This document shows positions 1 through 9,388 of a stretch of DNA of 64,000 nucleotides, piece after piece. The notes beneath the pieces are model-generated. The model was not told where the DNA came from and made no database searches. It saw only the letters and a list, made by a program, of their open reading frames with translations. Both the position numbers and the translations under genes were made by a program. Within the stretch, counting starts at the first letter, position 1. Every line of letters begins with the position of its first letter. Source of the DNA: Vogesella alkaliphila (GTDB lineage Bacteria; Pseudomonadota; Gammaproteobacteria; Burkholderiales; Chromobacteriaceae); assembly GCF_014652475.1 (NCBI RefSeq), contig NZ_BMYW01000001.1, positions 488,322-552,321 on the forward strand, read 5' to 3'.

Positions 1-19
1 CGCAAGCGACGGATACGCG

Positions 20-367
20 TCAGCCGCGGAACATGAAGTAGACCGCGCCGACCATGCACAGGCCGGCCCAGACAAAGTCCCACTTGAACGGCTGGTTCAT
101 ATAGAAGATGGCAAACGGCACGAATACCGACAGCGAGATCACCTCCTGGATGATTTTCAGCTGTGCCACGCTCATCACGCTGAAACCGATGCGGTTGGCT
201 GGTACCTGGAGCAGGTATTCGCACAACGCGATGCCCCAGCTGAGGAAGGCCGCCAGATACCACGGCTTGGCGGCCATGTCGCGCAAGTGCGCGTACCAGG
301 CGAAGGTCATGAAGATGTTGGACAGGATCAGCAGCAGCGGTGACAGCAGGTAGGGCGACAGGACCAT
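20..367 (-). CDS. DMT-family small membrane protein (DUF486)
   Basis: Predicted 115-residue inner-membrane protein with four hydrophobic segments, rich in aromatic residues (NIFMTFAWY near the N-terminus, VYFMFRG at the C-terminus). The length and these motifs fit the DUF486/DMT-like family of about 115 residues, whose substrate is unknown. The open frame extends 48 codons further upstream, but that part is Ala/Arg/Ser-rich and not membrane-like. I therefore chose the ATG at 367, which starts MVLSPYLLSP. No clear ribosome binding site precedes it, so the start is not certain. It lies convergent to nothing in the window, and 19 bases separate its stop from the window edge. Confidence 0.8.
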   Translation of the reverse strand: MVLSPYLLSPLLLILSNIFMTFAWYAHLRDMAAKPWYLAAFLSWGIALCEYLLQVPANRIGFSVMSVAQLKIIQEVISLSVFVPFAIFYMNQPFKWDFVWAGLCMVGAVYFMFRG

Positions 368-760
368 GACGGTTTTGCGGTGTAAATGCGGGATCGTGAT
401 TGTCGCAGTTTTGGCGGCGGCGGACGAGGCCGGCCTGGCGCTTCGGTGCCAGGCGCGGGCCGAAACCGGTGCGGGCGAGGTCGGGCGGGCGGCCGAGTGG
501 TGGGGTGACATCGCGGCAGGCGCTGTTCCTGATGGCTTTCCGGGCGGGTGGTGGGGCGTGGAGGTCGCCGTGAAGGCGCAAGGGCGGGAAAGGTGGGGTT
601 GCGTTGCTGTTGCGGTCGCGGAACGGTGGTCTATATTTTTGTTGCGTTTCGATCGCAGGCGTAAACCTTCTTGCGTTATATTTTATATTGTCCAACAAGT
701 TAATTTTAGATTGTATACAATAGGCAAGTTGGCAAATAAAATCGATAGAGGTGAGTTCTC
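368..760. other. Intergenic region between DUF486 gene and putA
   Basis: A gap of 393 bases without a credible gene. The first half is GC-rich like the rest of the window. From about 630 it turns AT-rich, as expected for a promoter region serving putA. It contains the palindrome listed separately at 710-721 and a good Shine-Dalgarno sequence (AGAGGTGA, 747-754) for putA. I could not settle on a convincing -35/-10 pair. Confidence 0.6.
710..721. promoter_or_regulatory. Perfect palindrome upstream of putA, candidate operator
   Basis: ATTGTATACAAT is a perfect 12-base palindrome 40 bases before the putA start, in the AT-rich leader. Its position is right for an operator or for overlap with the -10 region. 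The regulator is unknown. Since this PutA lacks its own DNA-binding domain, an outside regulator would be needed (the palindrome resembles GntR-type sites). Inference only. Confidence 0.35.
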
Positions 761-3700
761 ATGCAGTTTCAGGCATTCGCGCGCAAACAAACCGCACTCC
801 GTGACGCCATTACGGCAGCCTATCGCCGTGACGAGCAGGCTTGTGTCAAGACACTGACCGCCGAGGCGCAGATGTCGCCCGAGCAGGTGAGCTCGGTCAA
901 GACGCTGGCCGCCAAACTGGTTTCGAAAGTGCGCAGCGAGCGCACCAAATCCAGTGGTGTCGACGCGCTGATGCACGAGTTCTCCCTCTCCAGCCAGGAA
1001 GGCGTGGCGCTGATGTGCCTGGCCGAAGCGCTGCTACGCATCCCGGACCGGGCCACCGCCGATCGCCTGATCCGCGACAAGATTTCCGGCGGCGACTGGA
1101 AGTCCCACTTGGGCAACAGTTCCTCGCTGTTCGTCAACGCCGCCGCCTGGGGCCTGCTGGTCACCGGCAAGCTGGTGTCGTCGCACAGTGCGCACGGCCT
1201 GTCTTCGGCCCTGACCCGCCTGATTGCCAAGGGCGGCGAGCCGCTGATCCGCAAGGGGGTCGATCTGGCGATGCGCATGCTGGGCAAGCAGTTCGTGACC
1301 GGCGAAACCATCGACGAGGCGCTGGCCAACGGCCGCGAGCGCGAAGCCCGTGGCTACCGCTTCAGCTACGACATGCTGGGCGAGGCGGCGATGACCGAGG
1401 CCGACGCACAGCGCTACCTGCGTGACTACGAAGTCGCCATCCACGCCATCGGCAAGGAATCCAACGGCCGCGGCATTTACCAGGGCCCCGGCATCTCGGT
1501 GAAGCTGTCGGCGATCCACCCGCGTTACGCGCGCATGAAGCACGAACGCATGATGGCGGAGCTGCTGCCGCGTCTGAAACAGCTGTTCCTGCTGGCCAAG
1601 CAGTACGACATCGGCCTCAATATCGACGCCGAAGAAGCCGATCGTCTGGAAATCTCGCTCGACCTGATCGAGGCGCTGGCCAATGATCCGGATCTGGCCG
1701 GTTTCGAGGGCATCGGCATCGTGGTGCAGGCCTACCAGAAGCGCTGCCCGTACGTGATCGACTACCTGATCGACCTCGCCCGTCGCAGCAAGCACCGCTT
1801 CATGGTGCGGCTGGTGAAGGGCGCCTACTGGGACGCCGAGATCAAGCGCGCCCAGGTCGACGGCCTCGACGGCTACCCGGTGTACACCCGCAAGGTCTAC
1901 ACCGACGTGTCCTACCTCGCCTGCGCCAAGCGCCTGCTGGCGGCACAGGATGCGATCTACCCGCAGTTCGCCTCGCACAACGCCTACACCCTGTCCGCGG
2001 TGTACCACCTTGCCGCCGGCAAGGACTACGAATTCCAGTGCCTGCACGGCATGGGCGAGAGCCTGTACGACCAGGTGGTCGGTGCCGACAACCTCGACAA
2101 GCCGTGCCGCATCTACGCGCCGGTCGGCTCGCACGAAACCCTGCTCGCCTATCTGGTGCGCCGCCTGCTGGAAAACGGCGCCAACTCCTCGTTCGTGAAC
2201 CGCATCGTTGACGAGAGCGTGTCCATCGACGATCTGGTGGAAGACCCGGTCGCCGAAGCGCTGCGCCAGGGCGGCGAGCCGCATCGCAAGATCGCGCTGC
2301 CGCGTACCCTGTACGGTGCCGAACGCCTCAACTCGCTGGGCATGGACCTGTCCAACGAGCATGTGCTGCAGCAGTTGAACGACGCGCTGAATGCCGGTGC
2401 CGCGCAGAGCCTGCACCTGAAGCCGATGTTGGCCGCAGGCCCGTTGAGCGAAGGCGTGGCGCAGAACGTGCTGAACCCGGCCAACCTGCAGGACGTGGTC
2501 GGCACCATCCAGGAAGCCAGTGCCGCCGATGTCGAGCTGGCCTTGCAGCAGGCGGTACTCGCCGCGCCGCAATGGGCCGCCACCGCGCCGGCAGAGCGTG
2601 CCGCCTGCCTGGAACGCATGGCCGACCTGATGGAACAGCACATGGCCACCCTGATGGGGCTGGCCGTGCGCGAGGCGGGCAAGACCTTTGCCAACGCCAT
2701 CGCCGAGGTGCGCGAGGCGGTCGACTTCTGCCGTTACTACGCGGCACAGGTGCGTCGCGAATTCGACAACCAGACCCACCCGGCACTGGGCCCGGTGGTG
2801 TGCATCAGCCCGTGGAACTTCCCGCTGGCGATCTTCATCGGCGAGGTGGTGGCCTCGCTGGCCGCCGGCAACGTGGTGCTGGCCAAGCCGGCCGAGCAGA
2901 CCGCGCTGATCGCCGGCTTTGCCGTACAGCTGCTGCATCAGGCCGGCGTGCCGGCCGGTGCGCTGCAGTTCCTGCCGGGCCGTGGCGAAGTGGTCGGCGC
3001 CGCGCTGACCCGCGACGAGCGCGTCAAGGGCGTGATCTTCACCGGTTCCACCGAGGTGGCGCAGCTGATCAACCGTACCCTGGCCAAGCGCAGCGGCGAA
3101 GTGCCGCTGGTAGCCGAAACCGGCGGCCAGAACGCGATGATCGTCGACAGCTCGGCGCTGCCGGAGCAGGTGGTGGCCGACGTGATGTCGTCCGCCTTCG
3201 ACTCCGCCGGCCAGCGCTGCTCGGCACTGCGTGTGCTGTACCTGCAGCAGGACATCGCCGACAAGGTCATCACCATGATCAAGGGCGCGATGGACGAGCT
3301 GCGTGTCGGCAACCCGGCGCTGCTGGAAACCGACATCGGCCCGGTGATCGACGCCGAGGCGCAGCAGGGGCTGCTGCGTCACATCGACAGCATGAAAACC
3401 AAGGCGCGCGACTGCTACCAGGCGCGGCTGACGCCGGAGTGTGCCGACGGTACCTACGTGGCGCCGACCCTGTTCGAGATCGACAGCGTCAGCCTGCTGC
3501 AGCGCGAGGTGTTCGGCCCGGTGCTGCACGTGATCCGCTTCGCCGCGCAGGATATCGACCGCGTGGTGGATGAGATCAATGCCACCGGCTACGGCCTGAC
3601 CCACGGCATCCACAGCCGTATCGACGAGTCCATCGACAACATCGTCGCCCGCATCAAGGTCGGCAACGTCTACGTCAACCGCAACATCGTCGGCGCCGTG

Positions 3701-4375
3701 GTCGGTGTGCAGCCGTTCGGTGGCGAAGGCAAGTCCGGTACCGGTCCGAAGGCCGGCGGCCCGTTCTACGTCTACCGCCTCAGCGGCGCCAGCTGGAATC
3801 CTGAACTGGCGGCCAACCCGGTGGTGCCGGCGCTGTCCGAGCTGGACCGCCTGCAGAGCGTGCTGGCGCAGTTGCTGCCGGATGCGACCGCCCAGACCCG
3901 CTTGCGCGAAGCCATCGCCTACGCCCGTCGCCACACGCCGCTGGCGAATATGGTGACGCTGCCCGGCCCGACCGGCGAGCGCAACAGCCTGCACTTCGCC
4001 GCACGCGGCCGCGTCGGCTGCCTCGCGCAGACGCTGGAAGGCCTGCTGCAGCAACTGGTGGCGGTCTTTGCCACCGGCAACAGCGCGGTGCTGCTGGACG
4101 GCGCGCTGACCGCGGCCTTGCCGGCGACGCTGGCCGGCTTCTTCGTGGCCAAGGGCGGCGATGTCGCCACCGCCGACGTGACCGCCGTGCTGTACGAGGG
4201 CGATGCCGCCGACCGTCTGCGCCAGACCCTGGCCCAGCGCGACGGTGCGCTGATTCCGCTGCTGATCGCGGATGAGGACGGCTACAACCTGCACCGCCTG
4301 GTCGTGGAGCGTGCAGTGAGCGTAAACACCACAGCCGCGGGCGGTAATGCCAGCCTGATGAGCATTGGTGATTAA
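761..4375 (+). CDS. putA: Bifunctional proline dehydrogenase / glutamate-gamma-semialdehyde dehydrogenase PutA
   Basis: Oxidises proline to glutamate in two steps: an FAD-dependent proline dehydrogenase feeding electrons to quinone, then an NAD-dependent aldehyde dehydrogenase. The 1204 residues contain the PRODH barrel (RLVKGAYWD from R350, HGMGES at 429-434) and an ALDH domain with catalytic Glu786 (ETGGQN) and Cys820 (AGQRCSAL), followed by a C-terminal domain that ends in the PutA-typical NASLMSIGD. Enterobacterial PutA is about 1320 residues and begins with a ribbon-helix-helix repressor domain. That domain is absent here, so this enzyme is probably not its own repressor. The start is fixed by AGAGGTGA seven bases upstream. 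A terminator-like palindrome follows the stop, so putA appears monocistronic. Confidence 0.96.
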   Translation: MQFQAFARKQTALRDAITAAYRRDEQACVKTLTAEAQMSPEQVSSVKTLAAKLVSKVRSERTKSSGVDALMHEFSLSSQEGVALMCLAEALLRIPDRATADRLIRDKISGGDWKSHLGNSSSLFVNAAAWGLLVTGKLVSSHSAHGLSSALTRLIAKGGEPLIRKGVDLAMRMLGKQFVTGETIDEALANGREREARGYRFSYDMLGEAAMTEADAQRYLRDYEVAIHAIGKESNGRGIYQGPGISVKLSAIHPRYARMKHERMMAELLPRLKQLFLLAKQYDIGLNIDAEEADRLEISLDLIEALANDPDLAGFEGIGIVVQAYQKRCPYVIDYLIDLARRSKHRFMVRLVKGAYWDAEIKRAQVDGLDGYPVYTRKVYTDVSYLACAKRLLAAQDAIYPQFASHNAYTLSAVYHLAAGKDYEFQCLHGMGESLYDQVVGADNLDKPCRIYAPVGSHETLLAYLVRRLLENGANSSFVNRIVDESVSIDDLVEDPVAEALRQGGEPHRKIALPRTLYGAERLNSLGMDLSNEHVLQQLNDALNAGAAQSLHLKPMLAAGPLSEGVAQNVLNPANLQDVVGTIQEASAADVELALQQAVLAAPQWAATAPAERAACLERMADLMEQHMATLMGLAVREAGKTFANAIAEVREAVDFCRYYAAQVRREFDNQTHPALGPVVCISPWNFPLAIFIGEVVASLAAGNVVLAKPAEQTALIAGFAVQLLHQAGVPAGALQFLPGRGEVVGAALTRDERVKGVIFTGSTEVAQLINRTLAKRSGEVPLVAETGGQNAMIVDSSALPEQVVADVMSSAFDSAGQRCSALRVLYLQQDIADKVITMIKGAMDELRVGNPALLETDIGPVIDAEAQQGLLRHIDSMKTKARDCYQARLTPECADGTYVAPTLFEIDSVSLLQREVFGPVLHVIRFAAQDIDRVVDEINATGYGLTHGIHSRIDESIDNIVARIKVGNVYVNRNIVGAVVGVQPFGGEGKSGTGPKAGGPFYVYRLSGASWNPELAANPVVPALSELDRLQSVLAQLLPDATAQTRLREAIAYARRHTPLANMVTLPGPTGERNSLHFAARGRVGCLAQTLEGLLQQLVAVFATGNSAVLLDGALTAALPATLAGFFVAKGGDVATADVTAVLYEGDAADRLRQTLAQRDGALIPLLIADEDGYNLHRLVVERAVSVNTTAAGGNASLMSIGD

Positions 4376-4388
4376 TCAGACTTGCCTG

Positions 4389-4421
4389 AGGTTGGCCGCA
4401 TTGGAATAATGCGGCCAACCT
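4389..4421 (+). terminator. Terminator-like palindrome after putA (repeat-motif pair)
   Basis: Inverted arms AGGTTGGCCGCATT (4389-4402) and AATGCGGCCAACCT (4408-4421) form a 14-bp stem with a 5-base loop. The arms are two facing copies of the GGTTGGCCGCA repeat that recurs through the window. Only a weak T-run follows, so termination is inferred from position and structure. Confidence 0.65.
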
Positions 4422-4489
4422 TGGCATTTTGCCTTGGAGCGGCACAATCGTTCCGATGTCTTTCCCTGACATAACTAGAGAAGAGAAAC

Positions 4490-5716
4490 ATGCAACTGAC
4501 CAAAATGACCCGTCTTTCCCTCGCTGTTGCTGCTGCGCTGACTTTGGCTGCCTGCGGCAATAAAGAAGAAGCCCCGGCCGACGCCTCCGCCGCCCAGTCC
4601 GGCGCTCCTGCCGGCGAAGTCGTGAAGCTCGGCTTTGCCGCGCCGCTGACCGGCCCGCAGTCGCACTACGGCGAAGAGTACAAGAACGGCGTGACCCTGG
4701 CGATCGAAGACGCCAACGCCGAGAAGCCAACCATCGGCGGCAAGCCGGTGACCTTCGAACTGGTAGCGGAAGACGACCAGGCCGACCCGAAAACTGCGAC
4801 CCAGCTGGCGCAGAAATTCGTCGACAACCAGGTAAGCGGCATTGTTGGTCACTTCAACTCCGGCACCTCAATCCCGGCTTCGAAGATCTACTCCGACGCA
4901 GGCCTGCCACAAGTGGCCATGGCGACTGCCCCGGCTTTCACCCAGCAAGGTTACAAGACCACTTTCCGCTCCATGACTTCCGACACCCAGCAGGGTTCGG
5001 TTATGGGCAAGTTCGTGGTCGAGAAGCTGGCCGCCAAGAAGATCGTCATCGTTGACGACCGCACCGCTTACGGCCAGGGCCTGGCTGACGAATTCGAAAA
5101 AGCCGTCAAGGCCGCCGGTGGCGAAGTGGTGAAGCGCGAATTCACCAACGACAAGGCGACCGACTTTGCCGCCATCATCACCTCGATCAAGGGCACTGCA
5201 CCTGACGTGGTGTTCTTCGGTGGCGCCGATGCGCAGTCCGCCCCGATGGCCAAGCAGATGAAGCGTCTGGGCCTGAAGGCACCGCTGGTGTCCGGCGAAA
5301 TGACCAAGACCCCGACCTTCCTGAAGCTGGCTGGCAAGGAAGCGGAAGGCACCATCGCCTCGCTGGCCGGCCTGCCGCTGGAAAAAATGCCTAAAGGCGG
5401 CGACTACGCCACCCGCTACAAGGCCCGCTTCAACGCTGACGTGGCAACCTACTCGCCATACGGCTACGACGCGACCCGCGTGATCATCGCGGCGATGAAA
5501 GAAGCGGATTCGACCAAGCCGGCTGACTACCTGCCGAAACTGGCCGCGATCAACTACTCCGGCGTGACTTCCGCTGCCTGGTCCTACGACCAGAACGGCG
5601 ACCTGAAAGACGGTGGCATCACCGTGTACAAGGTTGAAGGCGGCGAGTGGAAAGTCATGGAAACCGTGGGTGGCGCCGGCGCTGCCGCTGCACCTGCTGC
5701 TTCCGCTGCCCAGTAA
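4490..5716 (+). CDS. Branched-chain amino acid ABC transporter substrate-binding lipoprotein
   Basis: Predicted 408-residue periplasmic binding protein of the LivJ/Peripl_BP_6 type. The signal sequence ends in a lipobox (LAAC, Cys22), so the protein should be lipid-anchored. The mature part starts with VKLGFAAPLTGPQSHYG, the usual opening of Leu/Ile/Val-binding proteins, and the C-terminus is a low-complexity Ala tail. No permease or ATPase genes adjoin it: putA is upstream behind a palindrome, and a strong terminator follows. It must therefore work with a transporter encoded elsewhere. The importer at 19.5-24.8 kb has its own, different binding protein. The ligand is probably a branched-chain amino acid, not proven. 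Confidence 0.88.
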   Translation: MQLTKMTRLSLAVAAALTLAACGNKEEAPADASAAQSGAPAGEVVKLGFAAPLTGPQSHYGEEYKNGVTLAIEDANAEKPTIGGKPVTFELVAEDDQADPKTATQLAQKFVDNQVSGIVGHFNSGTSIPASKIYSDAGLPQVAMATAPAFTQQGYKTTFRSMTSDTQQGSVMGKFVVEKLAAKKIVIVDDRTAYGQGLADEFEKAVKAAGGEVVKREFTNDKATDFAAIITSIKGTAPDVVFFGGADAQSAPMAKQMKRLGLKAPLVSGEMTKTPTFLKLAGKEAEGTIASLAGLPLEKMPKGGDYATRYKARFNADVATYSPYGYDATRVIIAAMKEADSTKPADYLPKLAAINYSGVTSAAWSYDQNGDLKDGGITVYKVEGGEWKVMETVGGAGAAAAPAASAAQ

Positions 5717-5734
5717 GTCTTCGGCTGGCAGGAC

Positions 5735-5769
5735 AAAAAACCGGCACAGGTTTCTGTGCCGGTTTTTTT
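5735..5769. terminator. Bidirectional rho-independent terminator
   Basis: A-run, stem CCGGCACAG / CTGTGCCGG, 4-base loop, then seven T residues. It can serve both the binding-protein gene on the left and fabI reading toward it from the right. Confidence 0.9.
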
Positions 5770-5954
5770 ACGATGGCAGTCATGGCGCAGGCCGGTGGCC
5801 GTTGTTGCCACTGTCATCGTCAGGCGGAGCCAGGTTGGACGATGCGGCCAACGTGGGCTGGATGCAACAAGAGGCATCACTACCTGGGTAGTCGATGCCT
5901 CCTGTATTTCGCTGGCGCTCTTGCCGGGCGTGATGCCCTGCGGCCGGCGAGTGC

Positions 5955-6743
5955 TTACGCGTCCGGTACGTTCAGCGAGTTGATGCTGAAACCGCCGTCA
6001 ACATAAGTGATCTCACCGGTGATGCCCGACGCCAGGTCGGACAGCATGAAGGCGGCGGTGTTGCCGACTTCCTCGGTGGTCACGTTGCGGCGCAGGCAGG
6101 ACTGGTTGGCCGCCATCGACAGCAGCTTTCCGAAACCGGAGATGCCGGCTGCGGCCAGGGTCTTGATCGGGCCGGCGGAAATGGCGTTCACGCGGATGCC
6201 GTCCTTGCCCAGGCTGGCCGCCATGAAGCGGACCGAAGCTTCCAGGCTGGCCTTGGCCAGACCCATCACGTTGTAGTTCGGGATCGCGCGCACCGCGCCG
6301 AGGTAGGACAGGGTCAGCAGCGCGCCGTTGCGGCCCTGCATCATCGGACGGGCAGCCTTGGCCAGTGCCGGGAAGCTGTAGGCCGACACGTCGTGCGCGG
6401 TCTGGAATGCCTCGCGGGTCAGCGCGTCGAGGAAGTCGCCTTCCAGCGATTCGCGCGGGGCGAATGCAATGGCGTGCACCAGGCCATCGAGACCGTCCCA
6501 TTCCTTGCCAAGGTCAGCAAACAGCTGATCGATTTCCTGATCGTTCTGTACGTCGCAGCGGAATACCTGCGTGCTGCCGAAGTCGGCGGCCATTTCGCGG
6601 ACGCGGTCTTCCAGTTTGTCGACGACATAAGTGAACGCCAGTTCCGCGCCCTCGCGGTGACAGGCCTGCGCGATACCGTAGGCAATCGACCGGTTAGAAA
6701 TCATGCCGGTAATCAGGATCTTTTTACCCTGCAAGAAACCCAT
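5955..6743 (-). CDS. fabI: Enoyl-[acyl-carrier-protein] reductase [NADH] FabI
   Basis: Catalyses the last reduction of each fatty-acid elongation cycle in the cytoplasm. The 262-residue protein has the FabI-type nucleotide-binding start ([19 protein letters not shown]) and the catalytic Y147, Y157 and K164 in the SYLGA...NYNVMGLAK segment, matching the family length. I chose the ATG at 6743 because GAAGGAT lies six bases upstream and the family starts with MGFL. The open frame continues nine codons further. A TATAAT box precedes it. It is transcribed divergently from trxA. Confidence 0.96.
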   Translation of the reverse strand: MGFLQGKKILITGMISNRSIAYGIAQACHREGAELAFTYVVDKLEDRVREMAADFGSTQVFRCDVQNDQEIDQLFADLGKEWDGLDGLVHAIAFAPRESLEGDFLDALTREAFQTAHDVSAYSFPALAKAARPMMQGRNGALLTLSYLGAVRAIPNYNVMGLAKASLEASVRFMAASLGKDGIRVNAISAGPIKTLAAAGISGFGKLLSMAANQSCLRRNVTTEEVGNTAAFMLSDLASGITGEITYVDGGFSINSLNVPDA

Positions 6744-6776
6744 GTTGAATCCTTCGTTATTTTCAAGCAAGCGCGC

Positions 6777-6782
6777 ATTATA
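6777..6782 (-). promoter_or_regulatory. -10 box of the fabI promoter
   Basis: A perfect TATAAT on the minus strand 34 bases upstream of the fabI start. The -35 region at the right spacing is a poor match, so the promoter may be weak or helped by an activator. Confidence 0.5.
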
Positions 6783-6858
6783 ACCGCCTATTGTCCGACA
6801 GTGTTTGTTCTCTCTGCGCTTGTCGTGCAGGCTGTGTTGAAACAGCCCCTGTCAAGGC

Positions 6859-6887
6859 TTGCTGCCCGTGCCGGGTATTGCTACCAT
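6859..6887 (+). promoter_or_regulatory. Candidate sigma-70 promoter for trxA
   Basis: TTGCTG (6859-6864), a 17-base spacer and TACCAT (6882-6887) stand 42 bases before the trxA start. The spacing is ideal and the hexamers are moderate. Confidence 0.45.
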
Positions 6888-6929
6888 CGGCCATCAAACC
6901 TGAAATTGACAGACTTCGAGAGGAAGACG

Positions 6930-7259
6930 ATGAGCGACCTGATCCTGCATGTGACTGATGATTCTTTCGAACAAGAAGTACTTAAGTCCGAGCAGCCGGT
7001 GCTGGTGGATTACTGGGCCGAGTGGTGCGGTCCCTGCAAGATGATTGCACCGATCCTGGACGATGTTGCCAAGGAATATCAGGGCCGTCTGACTGTTGCC
7101 AAGCTGAACATCGACCAGAACGAAGCCACCCCGCCGAAGTTCGGCATCCGTGGTATCCCGACGCTGATGCTGTTCAAGGGCGGCGAAGTGGCCGCAACCA
7201 AGGTTGGCGCTTTGTCCAAAACGCAACTGGTTGAATTCCTGAACAATAACCTGGCCTGA
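6930..7259 (+). CDS. trxA: Thioredoxin TrxA
   Basis: General cytoplasmic disulfide reductase. The 109-residue product has the WCGPC active site with Cys33 and Cys36, followed by the conserved [12 protein letters not shown] cis-proline segment, exactly as in E. coli thioredoxin 1. The ATG at 6930 is preceded by AGAGGAAG. The frame is open far upstream, but that stretch lies antisense to fabI and is not coding. It is followed by a hairpin and then rho, the same trxA-rho order found in many proteobacteria. Confidence 0.97.
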   Translation: MSDLILHVTDDSFEQEVLKSEQPVLVDYWAEWCGPCKMIAPILDDVAKEYQGRLTVAKLNIDQNEATPPKFGIRGIPTLMLFKGGEVAATKVGALSKTQLVEFLNNNLA

Positions 7260-7312
7260 TTGAATTGACACGCCTGTACTGATCGGCTATCTTCAAGCCA
7301 GATCTTCAAAAG

Positions 7313-7338
7313 TCGAGCGACCTGACACGGTCGCTCGA
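7313..7338 (+). terminator. Hairpin between trxA and rho
   Basis: Perfect 10-bp stem TCGAGCGACC / GGTCGCTCGA with a 6-base loop, preceded by AAAAG and followed by TTCTC. It probably ends trxA transcription and isolates rho, whose leader follows. Confidence 0.65.
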
Positions 7339-7416
7339 TTCTCATCCGGTTTCCGCCGTACCCATTAGCAGCACATCCCGTTTTTTGTCCCGTTACCGGT
7401 CGACGCCACACATACC

Positions 7417-8673
7417 ATGCATTTATCCGATCTCAAGCATCAGCACGTCAGCGAACTCGTAGAAATGGCCATCGCCAACGAGATCGACGGTGCCAACCGC
7501 CTGCGCAAGCAGGATCTCATCTTTGCCATCCTGAAGCATCAGGCCAAAAAAGGCGAAAGCATTTTCGGCGAAGGCACCCTGGAAGTGCTGCCCGACGGAT
7601 TCGGCTTTCTGCGCAGCCCGGAAGCGTCCTATCTGGCCGGTCCTGACGACATCTACGTCAGCCCGTCGCAGATCCGCCGTTTCAACCTGCATACCGGCGA
7701 TACCATCGAAGGCGAGATCCGCACCCCGAAAGAGGGCGAGCGTTACTTTGCGCTGGTCAAGGTCGACAAGGTCAACGGAGGTCCACCGGAAGCGGCCAAG
7801 CACAAGATCCTGTTCGAGAACCTGACGCCGCTGTTCCCGACCGAGCGCCTGGTGCTGGAACGCGACATCAAGGCCGAAGAGAACATCACCAGCCGCATCA
7901 TCGACCTGATCGCGCCGATCGGCAAAGGCCAGCGTGCCTTGCTGGTGGCGCCGCCCAAGTCGGGCAAGACCGTGATGCTGACCCACATCGCGCACGCCAT
8001 CACCGCCAACCATCCGGAAGTGGAAATGATCGTGCTGCTCATCGACGAGCGTCCGGAAGAAGTGACCGAGATGCAGCGTTCGGTGAAGGGCGAAGTGGTG
8101 TCGTCAACCTTCGACGAGCCGGCCACCCGTCACGTGCAGGTTGCCGAGATGGTGATCGAGAAGGCCAAGCGTCTGGTCGAGCACAAGAAGGACGTGGTGA
8201 TCCTGCTGGACTCCATCACCCGTCTGGCGCGCGCCTACAACACCGTGATCCCGTCCTCCGGCAAGGTGCTGACCGGTGGTGTCGACGCCAACGCGCTGCA
8301 ACGCCCGAAGCGTTTCTTCGGCGCGGCGCGCAATATCGAGGAAGGCGGTTCGCTGACCATCATCGCCACCGCGCTGGTCGATACCGGTTCGCGCATGGAC
8401 GACGTGATCTTCGAGGAGTTCAAGGGTACCGGTAACATGGAGCTGCACCTCGACCGCCGCATGGCGGAGAAGCGCACCTTCCCGGCGATCAACATCAACC
8501 GTTCCGGCACCCGCCGCGAAGAGCTGCTGATCCAGCAGGACCAGCTGCAGCGCATCTGGGTGCTGCGCAAGCTGCTGTACCCGATGGACGATCTGGAGGC
8601 GATGGAGTTCTTGCTGGGCAAGATCAAGGCCACCAAGACCAACCTGGCTTTCTTTGATTCGATGCGTCGCTGA
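7417..8673 (+). CDS. rho: Transcription termination factor Rho
   Basis: Hexameric RNA helicase that terminates untranslated transcripts. The 418 residues match the compact Rho of proteobacteria: N-terminal domain and cold-shock-like RNA-binding fold (GFGFLRS), P-loop APPKSGKT at 178-185, a Walker B segment [16 protein letters not shown], and the conserved C-terminus ending LAFFDSMRR. The ATG at 7417 gives the family start MHLSDLK, though its Shine-Dalgarno is weak. A strong terminator follows. The roughly 80-base leader downstream of the trxA hairpin could serve Rho autoregulation, as known in E. coli, but I see no specific signal. Confidence 0.97.
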   Translation: MHLSDLKHQHVSELVEMAIANEIDGANRLRKQDLIFAILKHQAKKGESIFGEGTLEVLPDGFGFLRSPEASYLAGPDDIYVSPSQIRRFNLHTGDTIEGEIRTPKEGERYFALVKVDKVNGGPPEAAKHKILFENLTPLFPTERLVLERDIKAEENITSRIIDLIAPIGKGQRALLVAPPKSGKTVMLTHIAHAITANHPEVEMIVLLIDERPEEVTEMQRSVKGEVVSSTFDEPATRHVQVAEMVIEKAKRLVEHKKDVVILLDSITRLARAYNTVIPSSGKVLTGGVDANALQRPKRFFGAARNIEEGGSLTIIATALVDTGSRMDDVIFEEFKGTGNMELHLDRRMAEKRTFPAININRSGTRREELLIQQDQLQRIWVLRKLLYPMDDLEAMEFLLGKIKATKTNLAFFDSMRR

Positions 8674-8693
8674 GACGCCAGGCATGACTGTTC

Positions 8694-8720
8694 AAACGCC
8701 AGGTTTGCCTGGCGTTTTTC
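8694..8720 (+). terminator. Rho-independent terminator after rho
   Basis: Stem AACGCCAGG / CCTGGCGTT with a TTTG loop followed by a T-rich run. Confidence 0.85.
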
Positions 8721-8737
8721 TTTGCAGAAGCGAAATA

Positions 8738-9388
8738 ATGAACTGGATGGATTTACTGCTGGATCTGGACGGCTACTCGATCATCGGCACGGTGGCGTTT
8801 GCGGTCTCCGGCTACCTGCTGGGCGTGCGCAAGCACCTCGACCTGCTGGGCGTGGTGATCGTCACGCTGCTGACCGCAATCGGTGGCGGCATCATCCGCG
8901 ACATGCTGGTTGGCCGCATGCCGATGGTGTTCCTCGATAACACCAACCTGGTGGTGATCGCGCTGACCGTGCTGCTGGCGTGGCTGGTGCGGCTGCACAA
9001 GCGCGAGAACGAGGTGCTGACCACGCTGTTCATCATCGCCGACTCCATCGGTCTGGTGGCGTTCAGCCTGGCCGGGGCCAAGCTGGGGGTGGAGTTCCAC
9101 CTCAATGCCTTCGGCGTGATCCTGCTCGGTTTCGTCACCGCGGTCGGGGGCGGCATCGTGCGCGACATGATGGTCAACGACGTGCCGTTCATCCTGCACA
9201 AGGATTTCTACGGCACGGTGTCTATCGTGGTGGCGGCGCTGCTGTTCGTGCTCAGCCGCTTCGGCTGGGACCATCTGCTGGCGGTGCAACTGGTATTCGT
9301 CGCCGGCGTGGCGTTGCGCCTGCTGGCGCACTGGGGCGAGCTGTCGCTGCCCAAGCTGGCAACGCAGCGGAAAGGACGGGATAACTGA
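8738..9388 (+). CDS. TRIC-type cation channel family protein (UPF0126)
   Basis: Predicted 216-residue inner-membrane protein with about seven hydrophobic helices. It has the internal duplication of the family: GGGIIRDMLVG in the first half and GGGIVRDMMVN in the second, the glycine-rich elements of TRIC-like channels that conduct monovalent cations. I start it at the ATG at 8738, which follows the rho terminator. An upstream in-frame ATG would place coding sequence through that terminator and is rejected. Its stop overlaps the NUDIX gene start (ATGA), so the two are co-translated. Confidence 0.85.
   Translation: MNWMDLLLDLDGYSIIGTVAFAVSGYLLGVRKHLDLLGVVIVTLLTAIGGGIIRDMLVGRMPMVFLDNTNLVVIALTVLLAWLVRLHKRENEVLTTLFIIADSIGLVAFSLAGAKLGVEFHLNAFGVILLGFVTAVGGGIVRDMMVNDVPFILHKDFYGTVSIVVAALLFVLSRFGWDHLLAVQLVFVAGVALRLLAHWGELSLPKLATQRKGRDN

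Noticed and set aside
1034-4294. A 1086-codon open frame on the minus strand opposite putA
   Set aside because: It is a shadow of the third-codon-position GC bias of putA: His/Arg/Gln/Val-rich, without domain motifs, while putA is complete on the plus strand.
6393-6929. An N-terminal extension of thioredoxin
   Set aside because: This stretch is antisense to fabI and has no similarity to a thioredoxin fusion. The standard start with a good ribosome site is at 6930.
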